DNA of 64,000 nucleotides from Buddleja alternifolia. Lineage: Eukaryota; Streptophyta; Magnoliopsida; Lamiales; Scrophulariaceae. The notes beneath the pieces were generated by a model that ran no database searches, was not told the DNA's origin, and worked only from the letters and a program-made list of their open reading frames with translations. The translations under genes and the position numbers were made by a program. This document shows positions 10,428 to 22,664 of the stretch, one piece after another (the stretch's first letter is position 1; each line of letters starts with the position of its first letter). The stretch spans positions 20,841,022 to 20,905,021 of the forward strand of contig CM033399.1 in the NCBI GenBank assembly GCA_019426215.1, in the 5' to 3' direction.

Positions 10428-12662
10428 TGATAGAGTAGATGCCTGGCGAGCCAATTTTTGGCGCCATTCTCTGTGTAATAAAACTCTATGAGACAATTTT
10501 TTCTTTATAAATAAAGTCAAATTTTAATTATTGGCATTCTTGTTCTTAAAATATTATTATATACTTAGAACGAAGTCCCTTGAATCACACATGACTATGG
10601 GACATCATCGGACATCAGGAATGACGATGATGGAAAATGTTTCTAAGGTCGTGATTCTTAAAAGGTTCCAAGTCCGGGATGAGTCTGTCAAGATGAGGGA
10701 TATTGACAAAAGACTAGAAAAACTTGCTTATGCACATGGTTCTTAGAGAAGATGTCTCGTTCCATAGGCATAGATGTTGCAAGAGGGTTCTCATTTGGGT
10801 AATGAGTGAACTGAACACCCCACTGGGAAATTCCTAAAATGGTTATCTGATCGAATATGGAATTTCCTATAATCACTTAGGCATGAGAGTGATCCTTAAG
10901 ACCTGAGGTTCCACTGTGACTTTGAGCATAATATACTATACTTTGACTTCTCTCATGATTCTATCGCGAGTCATCATATGGGATATCTTGGGTATAGTAG
11001 TTATGTGTCAAGGTACATAAGAGACCAAGATGGGATCCATCACTAACATTGCAAATCAAATATTTCCTACGTGTTGCTTAAACAAATCGATTCAAGGAAT
11101 ATTTGGCCAAAGTAGGGCAATCCAAACAGGCGGAGTGTTTCCTCGTTTGGATTGCATGAATCGATATCATGCAATGAAGGAGACATAGTGATTGGGTCTA
11201 AGAGTTTTGACTAAGCCATTACTCTAGATACCAATTCGTAAAAATTGATGGAGAGATCTTCCTTATGTGAGGATCGTGGTTATGATATGTTAAATATCTT
11301 TTTATCGTTTGTGTCTAGGTCTTCGGGGCCCGTTGCTAGACAATAACCTCAATTTGTAAGTACCATGATATAGTTTTGGTGAATGATACATGGTCGGATG
11401 AAATCAAGGAAGATTTAATCTGGTACTCTTTAAATATAGAAAGGAACAATGACACTTTTGGAAAGTGTACTTACTACTAGAACATGAACGAGCCTAAGGG
11501 GTCACACACTAACTCCTGACATTCCTACTTAAAAGATATGATTAATCAACTTTGCAAGTTGAGGTGAAATAAGGAAAGTCTAGTACTTACCTAAAGAGGA
11601 ATATTAATTAATTGATTGGAGATCAATTAATTAGATTATTTAATTAATTAATGGACTAATTAAAGTCCAAGGGTTTTAATTAATTAGTAGAGGAAGTTGA
11701 GAATTAAATAAAATTAAAGAAATAATTGGGTAATAATTATTAAGGATGGACTTTAATTATTCTAGAATGTTTAATTAAATGGTTCGACTATTTAATTAAA
11801 TAAGGAGTCAAAAATTAAATCAACTTGGATAAAATCTTTGGATTCCAAGGCAAGAGGAGGCAAGGTGGCGGAGGAATTGGGGAAGGGATTTAATTCCCCT
11901 CCAAGTCTTGATCAAGTTGGAATCAAGGAGATATTTTAGGAGATAAAATAGGCAACAAGTTAGCTTGCAAGCTAAGTTCCATGTTTATAGGAAACTCCTT
12001 AATTGATTTGATTAGGAATAGATGAAAGCCAAATCTTGGAGATTTTATCTCATCTTGACTTATAATCAAATTAAACCTAGGAGTATCTCTATAAATATGC
12101 ATGTTAAAAAAAACACACATATACTTTATTTTGCAAGCAATTTTTCGGCCACCCCAAGAAGAAAAATAGAGAAAATTTGTCTTCTAATTTTCAAGCCAAA
12201 ATCGCATCTCACCTAATTATTTCAAGACAAGGTTTTGCTCATGTGTTGAAATTAACCTTTCACTCATATTCCTACCTTCATATAGTGAAGCTTAGATTAA
12301 GTCTAAAATAATTATATAGGCTAGCACCAAGATATAATTATTGGGAATTATAACGGAGGTGTGGATACATCTTAGAAGCGAGACATTTGGATCGTTTGAA
12401 GATACAAGGAACAAATCAAAGCTTCAAAATTTTGGAGGAGGCCGACAGTCACTAATGGATTTGTCCAAGGGAGTATTTGTTCGGGTTGAAAAGATTAGAA
12501 ACTTGTACGAGAGAAATAGCGCGAAAGGTATTTCGTGTAGATTAGTTTTCTCTTCAGATTATTAGTTTGATTAAACCGGCCATAATCCTGTTTCGGGGAA
12601 GTTATGTTAAAAATTTTAAATTACGTTGTGCTAACATACCCCGGGGATTGACCAACCCCACA
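10428..12662 (+). repeat. 5' LTR of copia element E
   Basis: Starts TGATAGAGTAGATGCC just after TSD AAATT and ends ACCAACCCCACA one base before the primer-binding site. The start is fixed by alignment with the 3' LTR (TAATAGAGTAGATGCC) and by the matching TSD. It contains the GGCGCCATTC block near the start that is also found in the LTRs of F, showing common descent. The LTR should carry promoter and polyadenylation signals, but none is assigned here. Confidence 0.85.
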
Positions 12663-12663
12663 G

Positions 12664-12676
12664 TGGTATCAAAGCC
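12664..12676 (+). other. Primer-binding site of E (tRNA-Met type)
   Basis: TGGTATCAAAGCC lies one base after the LTR and differs at one position from the usual copia site TGGTATCAGAGCC, complementary to the 3' end of initiator tRNA-Met. Minus-strand DNA synthesis would start here. Confidence 0.9.
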
Positions 12677-12856
12677 AGGTTAGTTTAATCAACTAATTTA
12701 TGTGATTTATTATGCTTTATTTATTTTTCGCATGAATAAATTGGAAGCATGTTTAAATCGAGATGCCTTGAGTTATTATAAATTGAATTTAGTTTGGGAT
12801 TTAATTGTATAAAAATTTAGCATTTTTATGACAAATTTGGTTTCGCAAAGAACTAT

Positions 12857-14604
12857 GACTATGTTTGGTTATGTTTTGGGATGGTATTTTGGTGAAAATT
12901 ATTGGTGAGAAATTTATGGGGACACGTGCAATTTTGATGAGATTATGTTTGGTTATGTTTTGGGAGTTGGTTTTTGAGTATTTTTTGATGAGATAGTGTT
13001 TGGTTTTGTTCCAGAGGAAATATAAATTACTGTAGTTGTCAAATCAAGTAAGTTTTTGTCTGTCAATAATTAAAAGTTATAATATAATATTGAGATTGTA
13101 ATAATTATTATATAGATAAATATATATGTATATATGTAAGTAATAGTAGTATATATATATATAAGTAATAGTAGTAATAGTAGTTGATATATATACTTAA
13201 AAGAAAAGTTTATATATATTCACATATATATATATATATCTGTATATATTTCTGTATCTATATGCATATATGTATGTATCTTTATCATAGAAATTGCTTG
13301 TGTGTGAATGTGTGTGTGTGAGCGTGCATGTAACAGTGTATGTGTAATTGTGTGTGCGTGTAACAGTGTGTGTGTGCGTGTGTGTGTATGCTTCTAACCT
13401 CTGTGTGTGTGTATTGATGTGTGTGTGTGTGTGTGTGGGGTAAGGGGGGTGGGATGGGGATGAGGGGTGGGGGTGGGGAAGACGATGAACAGTCCCCCTC
13501 CCCTCCTTTTTTTCGTCTTTTTTTTCCTTTTCTTTTTTATTTAATTTATAAAATAATATATTAATAAATAATTTACTATAAAAATTATTAAAATACAATT
13601 TTTAAGTTTATTTGGAAATTTCATAATTAATTTAAAATATAATTTTTTAAATTATATAAACTATTCTATAAACTATAATATTAATTTAATTAAAAGATTA
13701 AAATGATATTACACATTTTTATTTTATTTTATGATTTTAATAATTTATATTCTTTTTTATTTTATTGAAAATAATTTTTAATTATAATAATTATTTGTAT
13801 ACTTTACATATCCAACATTACATATAACACTTATACTTTTACAAAACATTACAAATAACACTAAAAGAGCATAATTGTCCTAAAATAGTTGGGTCTCGAA
13901 GTCCAGAAAAAGTGAAGGGCATTTTCGAAAGTTCACCAAAAAATTTAACGGCACCGTACTGAAACTATAACTAATTTGAAAAAAAAATTCAGAGCTTTAC
14001 TTTTACAGACTCCACAAATTTCAATCTATGTTTTATCTGTACTATTTCTCATGATAGCATTACAAACAAAAAGAAATTCTCTATTTTAAATTTTAATGGT
14101 AAAATACTCTATGAAATGAAAGAAAATTTATTTTATAAAAAAAAATACAAAATTGGGAAAAAAAAAGGTAGACGGTGAAAGGTGAAAGAGAGGAGAGGGG
14201 GAGAGAGATAGGAGAGAGGAGAGAGAGACCGAAATGGAGAGGAGATAGAAAGAAAGGGAGAAAGAGGGGAGGGGGATAAAAGAGAGGAGAGAGATAGTGG
14301 ACAAAGAGAAGAGAGAGAAACTTTTTAAATAAAAAACGAGAGGAGAGAGAATGATATAGAGAGTGGACAAAGAGAGAGAAAGAGGAGAGAGAGGAGAGAG
14401 GAGAGAGGAGAGAGGAGAGAGAAGAGAGAGAAAATATACAAGGAGGAGTGTAGAGACAAAGTAAGTGTAGTAAGATGGAAAATAATTATTATATTTTTTT
14501 GACCAAAAAAGTAATGTATTTTTAACAAAATATTGTGTGAACCAAACATTGTTTGGTGAGAATTTTGGACCAAACATGAGTTGAAAACATAACTAAACAT
14601 ATCC
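12857..14604. mobile_element. Non-autonomous PIF/Harbinger-like element in leader of E
   Basis: Ends are inverted: left GACTATGTTTGGTTATG, right (read inward) GGATATGTTTAGTTATG, closely resembling the ends of the MITE at 61463-62007. The flanking trinucleotide TAT (12854-12856, 14605-14607) would be the TSD. The interior has no transposase. It is largely low complexity: AT-rich runs, a TG/TGTGTG tract at about 13300-13440, a GGGGT-rich patch near 13440-13480, and a GAGAG tract at about 14180-14440. The related leader of element F lacks this insert at the corresponding place. Open frames inside are microsatellite artefacts. The superfamily is inferred from end sequence only. Confidence 0.6.
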
Positions 14605-16065
14605 TATGTATTTGGGTGGATGATGAGGTTTTTAGATTTGAAAAACACCGGTGGTGGAAAGTAGCAAAACTAAAGAACCGAAAGGTTTGAAACTGGAGTA
14701 ACAACACGGCCCGAGGTGGGATAGTAAAATCCGTAAGAAAAACCCGTTGTCCAGCCCAAATAGGCTGGACAAATCGGGCCAAAATAGCGTGTGCTTGGCA
14801 CGCGCAGTTTCTGGCCTATGCTTGTCCAGCGTGCGCTGATTCGGGCCGCCCAAGCCCGACCCAATTTTTCAGCGTAATTAAAAATTTTATATTTTAATAT
14901 TTCTGAAAATTAGATTTTTTGGAAATTTATAATTTTTGAAATTATTGTTTTCCCTTGGAAAATAATTTTTGTGAAAAATCCAAATTATCCCAAATAAATT
15001 GAAATTTATTTTGAACAAGAGGTAAGTAAATTTTGGAAATCGCATATTATGTGGTTTGCCATGATTTTATGTGATAGGATGAACCACGCGCCTAGTCTAA
15101 TTTTTGGTTTTCTTTGTATGTAATTTCAAAGAGTTGTAAAAATAGCCGGTTTGGCTTTTATTTTTTCTGTCATTAAATTAGTAGAATGTAATTAGATTAT
15201 AGTCTATGTAATTGAGGACAAAGAGAGAACATGAAGGACAATCGAAGACTATGTGTGCAGTGGTGATCCATTATAATAGTTAGGTTATTTTTATTTCCAA
15301 GAAGTCCCGCCCACTTTGGCTTAGTGGGTTGATTAGGTTAGGGCTCGAGATGGGTCATCCTAATTATTTTTATTTCTATTTATATGTGATGTGTATGGAA
15401 TGCATGCATAGGATAGAAAACTAAACAGGATAATTGTAATTTGATGAGACCAGTATATTATGCTATCCCCTCCTAAGAAATATTAGGCCTATGTGGAATT
15501 GAAATTGGATTTTTTTTCCATGCCTTCCATCATAAATGGCAACATGTGAAATGCCGTTGAGTCTAGATGAATCACTCATATAATTGGGGATAAACTTAGT
15601 CGAGATAGGTTGTGATTGTCACTAAGCATAGAGATGCTCTGTGGGATCTAATCACTCAGTGTACACTCATATAATTGGGGCAATGAACTGAGAGGATTGA
15701 CCATGGAATATTTGATGGGTTTAACCTAACGTTGAGGTATCATATTGGACACCATATAATTGGGCCATATGTGAAAGACGAGGTAAAACTATCTTAGGAA
15801 CCATACAACGAGGTGAAAGGTCGGGGGAGGCTACTATTTAAATGGATCAATCACACTCATATAATTAGGGTGATTTGATTAATTTAAATAGATCTCATGC
15901 CCACTAAGGGGAAATAATTTTTTCTCTAAAATCTATCCACAGAGTGGTGGATTTTAGAAAAATAGTGGGAGACTTGTACAATTAACGACCAAATTGTATA
16001 AAGACTTTATTTAGAATGCATGTTAATATATCTGCCTCGAAACCTTTGTAGATCACTAAATAAAA
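14605..16065 (+). other. Remainder of E leader upstream of gag
   Basis: Non-coding leader similar to the leader of F (for example GTTGTAAAAATAGCCGGTTTGGC in both, and the block CCCACTTTGGC..AGTGGGTT). It includes a GC-richer patch at about 14710-14865. The phrase CATATAATTGGG/GACTCATATAATT recurs several times between 15575 and 15870. Confidence 0.6.
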
Positions 16066-16947
16066 ATGGCTAAGAATCCACTTTATGCTATTCTTGAAAC
16101 CAACAAGTTAACTGGGCCTAATTATGCCGACTGGCTGAGAAACCTGAAAATTATCCTTCAATCAGAAAAGAAGGACTACATCCTGACGGCTGAACAGCCT
16201 GGAATAACTCCTGTGAGCATTGATAAAGATAGGGAGTACGCTAAGCTCTGGTCTGAGGACAATATCCAAGTGCGATGTCTCATTATGACTTCAATGTCTA
16301 GTGAATTAAAAATGCAACATGAAAAGATGACACTTGCAAAGGATATTGTTACTCACCTAGAAGAGTTGTACGAAACTAGGACTAGGAAGGAGAGATATGC
16401 TATCTCCAAAGACTTATTTGGGACAAAGATGACTGAGGGGTTGGCTGTTGGGGATCACATCCTTAAAATGATCTGTTTGATCAATAAGTTGAGTGACTTG
16501 GACGTGGAACTCGATGGTGGCTTATGTGTCGATCTGGTGCTACAATCTCTTCCTAGGTCCTGTGACCAATTTGTCATCAACTTCAACATGAACAACTTGA
16601 ATGCCTCACGCAATGAGTTGTCATACATGTTGATAACTGCTGAAAGCACCATCAAGAAAGAAAAACCTATGCTACTTGTGAGTTCTTCATCGAAATCCAA
16701 GAAAGGAAAGAAGAAAAACAAGAACAAGACCAAAGGGCTTAAAGGTACTGGTGGTGTGAAGAAGGCAAACAAAGGTCAGAAAGCTAAGTCGGATGATTGC
16801 TTCAACTGTGGGAAGCCTGGGCACTGGAAGAAGGACTGCAAGGATCCACCAAAGGCTCAAGGTATGTTCTTTTTTTATGTTCACATTAGTGTTAACACTG
16901 CTTCTTGGATACTTGACACTGGGTGTGGTATTCATCTTTTGCAATAA
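16066..16947 (+). CDS. Copia gag (UBN2-type) with zinc knuckle, element E
   Basis: An open frame of 293 residues starts MAKNPLYAILETNKLTG and follows the copia Gag pattern: GPNYADWLRNLKIIL near the N-terminus, a UBN2-type capsid region to about residue 195, a lysine-rich stretch, then a CCHC knuckle C-X2-C-X4-H-X4-C at residues 245-258 (CFNCGKPGHWKKDC). The frame continues into the protease active site (SWILDTG, D-T-G) and then stops early because of a frameshift, so Gag is intact but the polyprotein is not. Gag packages element RNA in cytoplasmic particles. The start is supported by the matching MSNSFKTILETNKLTG start in element F. Confidence 0.85.
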   Translation: MAKNPLYAILETNKLTGPNYADWLRNLKIILQSEKKDYILTAEQPGITPVSIDKDREYAKLWSEDNIQVRCLIMTSMSSELKMQHEKMTLAKDIVTHLEELYETRTRKERYAISKDLFGTKMTEGLAVGDHILKMICLINKLSDLDVELDGGLCVDLVLQSLPRSCDQFVINFNMNNLNASRNELSYMLITAESTIKKEKPMLLVSSSSKSKKGKKKNKNKTKGLKGTGGVKKANKGQKAKSDDCFNCGKPGHWKKDCKDPPKAQGMFFFYVHISVNTASWILDTGCGIHLLQ

Positions 16948-18325
16948 TATGCAGGGGATGTTAAGAAGCAAGGTGCTAAGTAAAGGAGAGATGACCCTAA
17001 GGATGGGAAATGTAGCAATAATTGCTGCAAAGACCATAGGGACCGTCCACTTAGCTCTAGGGAGTAGGATTTTAATTTTAAATTCTGTCTATTTTGTACC
17101 CGAGATAATAAGAAATATCATATCCATTCCAGTTTTGGATGGAGAAGGATATCATTTTGAGATTCATAATAAAACTTGTTTTTTGTTTTATGAATCTAAT
17201 CTTATTATACAGTCGGAATTGCAAGATGGTCTTTATACAATTTTCCCAACTTATCCTACACTCAACATTCAACAAAGTAACAAAAGAAGATTAGATAATT
17301 CCATAAGTACATCAACTTAGCATGTTAGGCTAGGTCATATCTCTAAAGAAAGGATACGCATATTGGAAAATCAACTTGGTCTTGGAGATCTAGATGAAAT
17401 GCCAACTTGCGAATCATGTCTTAAGGGAAAGATGACCAAGACTCCATTCGCTGGATCGATGGTGTGTACAAGTGGAGTTTCGGACTTTGTGCATACTGAT
17501 GTATGTGGACCGCTTAGCATAAGTGCTAGAGGTGGTTTTAGCTACTTCATAGCATTTACCGATGACTTCTCATGGTATGGTTATGTGTACCTTATGAGGT
17601 ACAAATCTGAATCTTTTGAGAAATTCAAGGAGTTCAGACATGAAGTAAAGAAACAAATTGGTAGAAGTATCAAGACTCTTTGATCGGCTCGAGGAGGTGA
17701 ATACTTATCTAATGAGTTTCTGGATTATCTAAAAGAGAATGGAATTCTCTCACAGTAGACTCCGCCCAACGCCTCAATTAAATGGGATAGGTGAGCGAAG
17801 GAATCGAACTTTGTTAGACATGGTTTGATCTATGATGAGTCACACTGGACTTTCTTCTTCAATGTGGGTCTGTGCTTTGATGACTGCAACCTATCTGTTA
17901 AATAGGGCGCCATCTAAAAGTGTGCCTAAGGTTCCATATGAAATGTGGTATGGTAAGACACCTTCATATAAACACCTAAGGGTGTGGGGTTGTGCTGCTT
18001 ATGTCAAGCAGCAAGTGGGAGATAAACTGGACCCGAGGTCCAAGTTGTGTAAGTTTATGGGATATCCAAAAGACTCTTGTGGATACTATTTCTACAATCC
18101 CTTTAAACAAACAGTAATTGTTTCAAGGAATGCAACCTTCTTGGAGAAGGATTTTCCATTAGATGGGAATAATGAGATTGTAGAACTTGACGAGACTCAA
18201 GGCACTGTGAGACCTCAAGAGCCACAAACAAGCTCACTTGATACCACAACAGAGGAGATTCATAAAGAACAAGACGAAAGTACACCACCTCTGAGAAGAT
18301 CCAAAAGGATTCCAAGGCCACCCGA
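16948..18325 (+). pseudogene. Copia protease tail and integrase (first part of pol), element E
   Basis: Continues pol in shifted frames. Recognisable parts, in order: the end of the protease region (about 16950-17250, ending in the VYFVPEIIRNIISIPVLD block), the GAG-pre-integrase/zinc finger part (RLGHISKERI ... CESCLKGKMTK, about 17330-17450), the integrase core start (VHTDVCGP, FSYFIAFTDDFS, about 17490-17580), and the C-terminal part (open frame 17832-18374) with NRAPSKSVPKVPYEMW, VWGCAAYVK and RNATFLEKDF. Stops occur at 17318, 17681, 17756 and 17826, plus a frameshift near 17768. The frame reaches RRSKRIPRPP and is broken at 18326 by F. Its continuation starts at 51405. Confidence 0.85.
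18321..18325. other. Target-site duplication of F (left copy CCCGA)
   Basis: CCCGA here equals 51405-51409. Removing F and one copy restores a continuous codon series across the junction of E's pol. Confidence 0.9.
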
Positions 18326-18854
18326 TGTTGGGTTGGGTACTATTCCCCCGGTGGCTTGTAGCAGTGGAATTTAAAATTTAAACGTACAAACACCCGAAAC
18401 AGGAATAATGGTGTGCTCGACTACGCTATAAAGAAGGTTGCAAGAATTTTTACCTTTTGATTAAATTCTCACAGCAACCAATTTGATCTTTTCAACCTTG
18501 TGGTGCAATTTCACACTATTTCTTGGAGGAAATCGCCGGTCAATTGTATCCCCGGTTTTAGTGGTCCAAACGTCACACCTCTAAGATGTATCCACACCTC
18601 GTTCAAGTCACCACCTACTTCATTAATGGTGCTACCCAACGAAACAGGTCTAAGTCTAAAATCTAGGCTTGATTATGTGAAGGGATGGAATATGTGAATC
18701 GTTAAGTTCAACACATGAACAAAACGATGTTGTATTGGAATAAGGGAAGGGGCGATTTTTGGCTTAAGGATGATAAGGAAAATTCTCTCTCAATTTTCCA
18801 ACTGGGGTTCGAATTTTGCACTCCTAAAAAGCTTAGGGTTTTTAATCTTGCAAT

Positions 18855-18910
<56 letters not shown>

Positions 18911-20439
18911 ATAGGAATCCTAGAGTCCTAATCCAATTGCAAGACTTGGAGAAAAAGAAAACTCTTTTCTTCTTCACCAAGAATTCGAATCCCTCATCCT
19001 TTTGGGCCGAAATTCGGCCATCCTCTTTTATTGGACTCCAAGAATTAATTCTTGACTCCATATTTAATCATGGGCTAAACCCATTAATTAAATATTCCCT
19101 TATAAATAAAACCCATTTAATTATATTTACGTATTCTAATTGGCTTATTTATTTTACTTGGACCATGCCCAACTAAATAAAATACTTGGACTCTACTAGG
19201 TCCATTTATTTAATTAATTCTACAATATTAATTAAAATAGTCGAATTAATCGAATCACCTCAATTAATTCATATTCCATATTAGGAAAGTACTAGACTTT
19301 CCTAATTTTCTCAATTTCCTCAAATTGATTAATCACATTATTTAAGCAGTAACTCTCACGAGTTAAGTGTGTGACCCCTTAGGCTCGTCTACTATCTAGT
19401 AGTAAGTACACTATCCCAAAGTGCTAGTGTGCTTTCCTAAAATAGAAAGCACTAGATTACATCATTCCTTTGATTTAATCAAGCCTCGAATTAATCACCA
19501 CATTAATTCTCGGCACTTACAAAATGTGGTTACTGTCCAGCAACGGGCCACGAAGACCTAGAAAAAGACGAAGATATAGATACGGCTTTTGTGATCTTGA
19601 TCCTTGTATAAGTAAAATCCCTCCATCTAACCTCCTGATTAGATTTAGAGCAGTGGCTTAGGTTGAAGCTCTATTAAGTCAATAACTATGTTTCTCAAAT
19701 ACGGTGAGATCGACTTTCGACTCTAAACGAGGAAACCCTACGCCTCTTTAGATATCATACTTCGGCCGAAAATTCCTAAAGTCGATTCACTATGTAAACA
19801 TAAGAGATTCACTGACAAGACTAATGTCAGAGATAGATCCTATCTTGATTCTCATGTGCCTTCATACACAATCAACCCATGTCTGATTTTGCCCATTTCT
19901 GATCATCTAAGTAATCATGTCACAAATCAAGACATGTTCGATTGTGTATAAGATATCCAATGGAACCTCAGGTTCTAAGGATTACTCTTATACTACAAGA
20001 CCACTGGAAGTTCCAGATTCAATTGGGATTCCATTTAATGGAACTTCCATGCGGTTGTTCAGTATACCTATTCCCACAATAGGAACCCTCATATATGCAT
20101 AGGCTTTCACCGTGCCAATATCTATGGAATGAGATACACTCCGTGGCACTGGCCGTAACATCAAGATCTTTTGGGTCTCATCGATATCCCTTCATCTCGA
20201 CGAGCCCATTCACGACTTGGAACATATGTCTAAGGATCACATTGCCATTCCCGATGCGCAATGATGTCCCATAGCTATGTGTGATCTTTTGGGACTTTAT
20301 TCTAAGTTAAGACCAAACTATATACATGAATAAAGAATGCCAAAGATTAACTTTATTTATATGAAAAGGATTGTTTAGCTAAAGTTATGATTAAATAGAA
20401 TGGCGCCCAAAATTGGTGTGCCGATCATAAACTCTAACA
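18326..20439 (-). repeat. 3' LTR of copia element F
   Basis: On the plus strand it runs from TGTTGGGTTGGGTAC to AAACTCTAACA. It includes a CA-TA compound microsatellite at about 18855-18904, shared in shorter form with the other LTR (49806-49846). The GGCGCC block near the plus-strand right end (about 20402) corresponds to that of E. Short open frames inside are not genes. Confidence 0.88.
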
Positions 20440-20451
20440 ACCTCCCACTTG
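20440..20451 (-). other. Polypurine tract of F
   Basis: On the minus strand AAGTGGGAGGT lies immediately before the LTR start, the expected plus-strand primer. The same AGTGGGAGA precedes the 3' LTR of E. Confidence 0.75.
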
Positions 20452-20455
20452 CCCT

Positions 20456-22659
20456 TGTGCCAATTGCCAATGTACTTGAGGCCTATTCTCCCTAGATGTC
20501 CTTTAAATACTTTTTGGCTTAAGGGTTTGGTGAGCGGGTCAGCCACATTGTCTGCCGAGTCCACACGTTCCACTCGAACATCGCTTCTCCCAATGATCTC
20601 CCTGATCAAGTGGTATCGCCTTTTTAAGTGCTTGTATTTCTGATGAGACCTTGGCTCCTTTGCTTGCGCAACAGCCCCGTTGTTATCACAGTACAAAGGT
20701 ACTGCGTCTACAACGGATGGAACTACTTCCCAGTATTCGGATGAAGTTCCTTATCCAAACACCTTCCTTCACAGCCTCTAAAGCTAAGATATATTCTGCT
20801 TTAGTGGTGGAGTCCGACACAGTTACTTACTTGGAACTTTTCCAGCTGACGGCTCCTCCATTGAGCAGATAGACAAATCCCGAGACAGACTTCGAGTCGT
20901 CCACATCAATTTGGAAACCCCCAAAATGGTGTATCCCTCTAACTCCAATTTTCCATGTCCATATATCAAAAACATGTCCTTAGTCCTGTTAAGGTACTTA
21001 AGGATCACTTTCGCTGCATTCCAATGCTTTTCACCAGGATCAGCCTGATAACGGCTGCACACACTCAATGCATACACTACATCGGGTCTTGTGCATATCA
21101 TCGCGTACATTATACTACCTATGGTCGAGGCATAAGGTATGTGGGACAGTTTTAAGCTTTCTTCTCGAGTCTTAGGAGACATCGACTTGGAAAGTGTAAT
21201 CCCATGTCCCATTGGCAAAAATCCTCTCTTGGATTCTTCCATCTTAAATCTCTTAAGTACGCGATCGATATATGCGGATTGGGAGAGTCCCAGCAGCCTA
21301 CTCGATCTCTCTTGGTATATCTTCATACCAAGTACGTAGGATGCCTCTCCCACATCCTTCATGGAAAATTGTTTAGAGAGCCGTACTTTAGTCGACTGCA
21401 TCATTCCAATATTCTTTTGATCAATATCCTTTCCGATCAAAAGAATATCATCAACGTAAAGTATGAGAAATGTAACCGCACTCCCACTAACCTTCTTGTA
21501 CACACAAGCCTCTTCACCATTTTGCACATATCCATACTCCTGTATGACAGTGTCAAACCATTTATTCCAGCTTCGGGAAGCCTACTTTAATCCATAAATG
21601 GACCTTTGGAGCTTACACACTTTGTGTTCGCTCATTTCGAATGTAAAGCCCTCTGGCTGTTGCATCTTTATCTCTTCCTCAATCTCTCCATTGAGGAATG
21701 CAGTCTTTACATCCATCTGCCAGATCTTAAAATCCAGAAATGCAGATATAGTAAGCAGAATCCTAATGGATTTCAGCATTGCCACTCACGAGAAGGTTTC
21801 CTCATAGTTAATGCCTTACCTCTGAGTGAATCCTTTTGCCACAAGGCGTGCTTTATATGTTGCCACCTCTCCATCGATTCCAAGTTTCCGCTTGTAGACC
21901 CACTTACAGCCAATGGGGTTCACGCCCTCAGGTGGGTCCACCAAAGTCCATACCTTGTTGGTGTCCATGGAGTTCATTTCAGACTTCATGGCTTCTAGCC
22001 ATTTTCCCGAATCAATGCCAGACATTGCTTCCTTATAACTCTTTGGATTAGAGTCTAAAGGAGGATCTTCTGAGTTCTTTTCTTCCAATAGGCTAAGCCA
22101 TCTTTCAGGTGCCTTTGGAACTCTTTCAGATCTTCTCAAGGGTTATGTGTTCTCAGTAGGTATATCGGAACTAGCTTCATTGGTGTCAGGTGGGTTATTT
22201 TGTACTCCTTGAGTTGAATCACCTTGATTCATCTCATCAAGTTCTACAGCATCGCCTTTTCTATCCAAACGGAATCCTCTTTCTAAGAAATTAGCATTTC
22301 TTGAAACAATCACCTTTTGTTCCACAGGGTTGTAGAAGTAGTATCCAATAGTTTCCTTTCGATACCCTAAAAAATAACACAAAGAGGATTTGGGATCCAA
22401 TTTGTTTCCCACTAAATGCTTTACATAAGCGGGGCACCCCCATATACTCAAATGAGCATACGAAGGTGACTTTCCACACCAAGTTTCATATGGGGTCTTG
22501 GGTACAGCCTTGGACGGCGCCCTATTCAACAGATAGGTTTTCGTTTCAAGCGCATAGACCCATATGGACTTAGGAACTTCAGTGAAACTCATCATGGATC
22601 GAACCATATCCAACAATGTTAGATTTCTTCACTCGGCTACCCCGTTATGTTGAGGCGTG
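20456..22659 (-). pseudogene. Copia integrase C-term, reverse transcriptase and RNase H, element F
   Basis: Reading leftwards from 22659: the integrase end (TPQHNGVAE, then NRAPSKAVPKTPYETW, IWGCPAYVKHLVGNKLDP and SRNANFLERGF, 22616-22143); the reverse transcriptase (WLEAMKSEMNSM, GCKWVYKRKLG, KARLVAKGFTQ, MDVKTAFLNGEIEEEI, SIYGLK, and the catalytic LYVDDILLIG near 21460-21430); and RNase H (SHIPYASTIGSIMYAM, RPDVVYALSV and, after a frameshift near 20860, TKAEYI, YCDNNGAVAQAK, RRYHLIREI, ADPLTKPL). In-frame stops occur near 22637, 22141, 21819, 21584 and elsewhere. The end reads through into the LTR because the stop seen in E is absent here. Non-functional. Confidence 0.88.
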
Positions 22660-22664
22660 CCTGG

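Noticed and set aside
13197..13598. Minus-strand frame rich in TH repeats
   Set aside because: Translation of a TG/CA microsatellite and AT-rich DNA inside a non-autonomous element.
14128..14577. Minus-strand serine/leucine-rich frame of 149 residues
   Set aside because: Translation of the GAGA tract at 14180-14440; low complexity only.
21204..21590. Plus-strand frames opposite copia pol
   Set aside because: Shadow frames of the reverse transcriptase of F on the minus strand.
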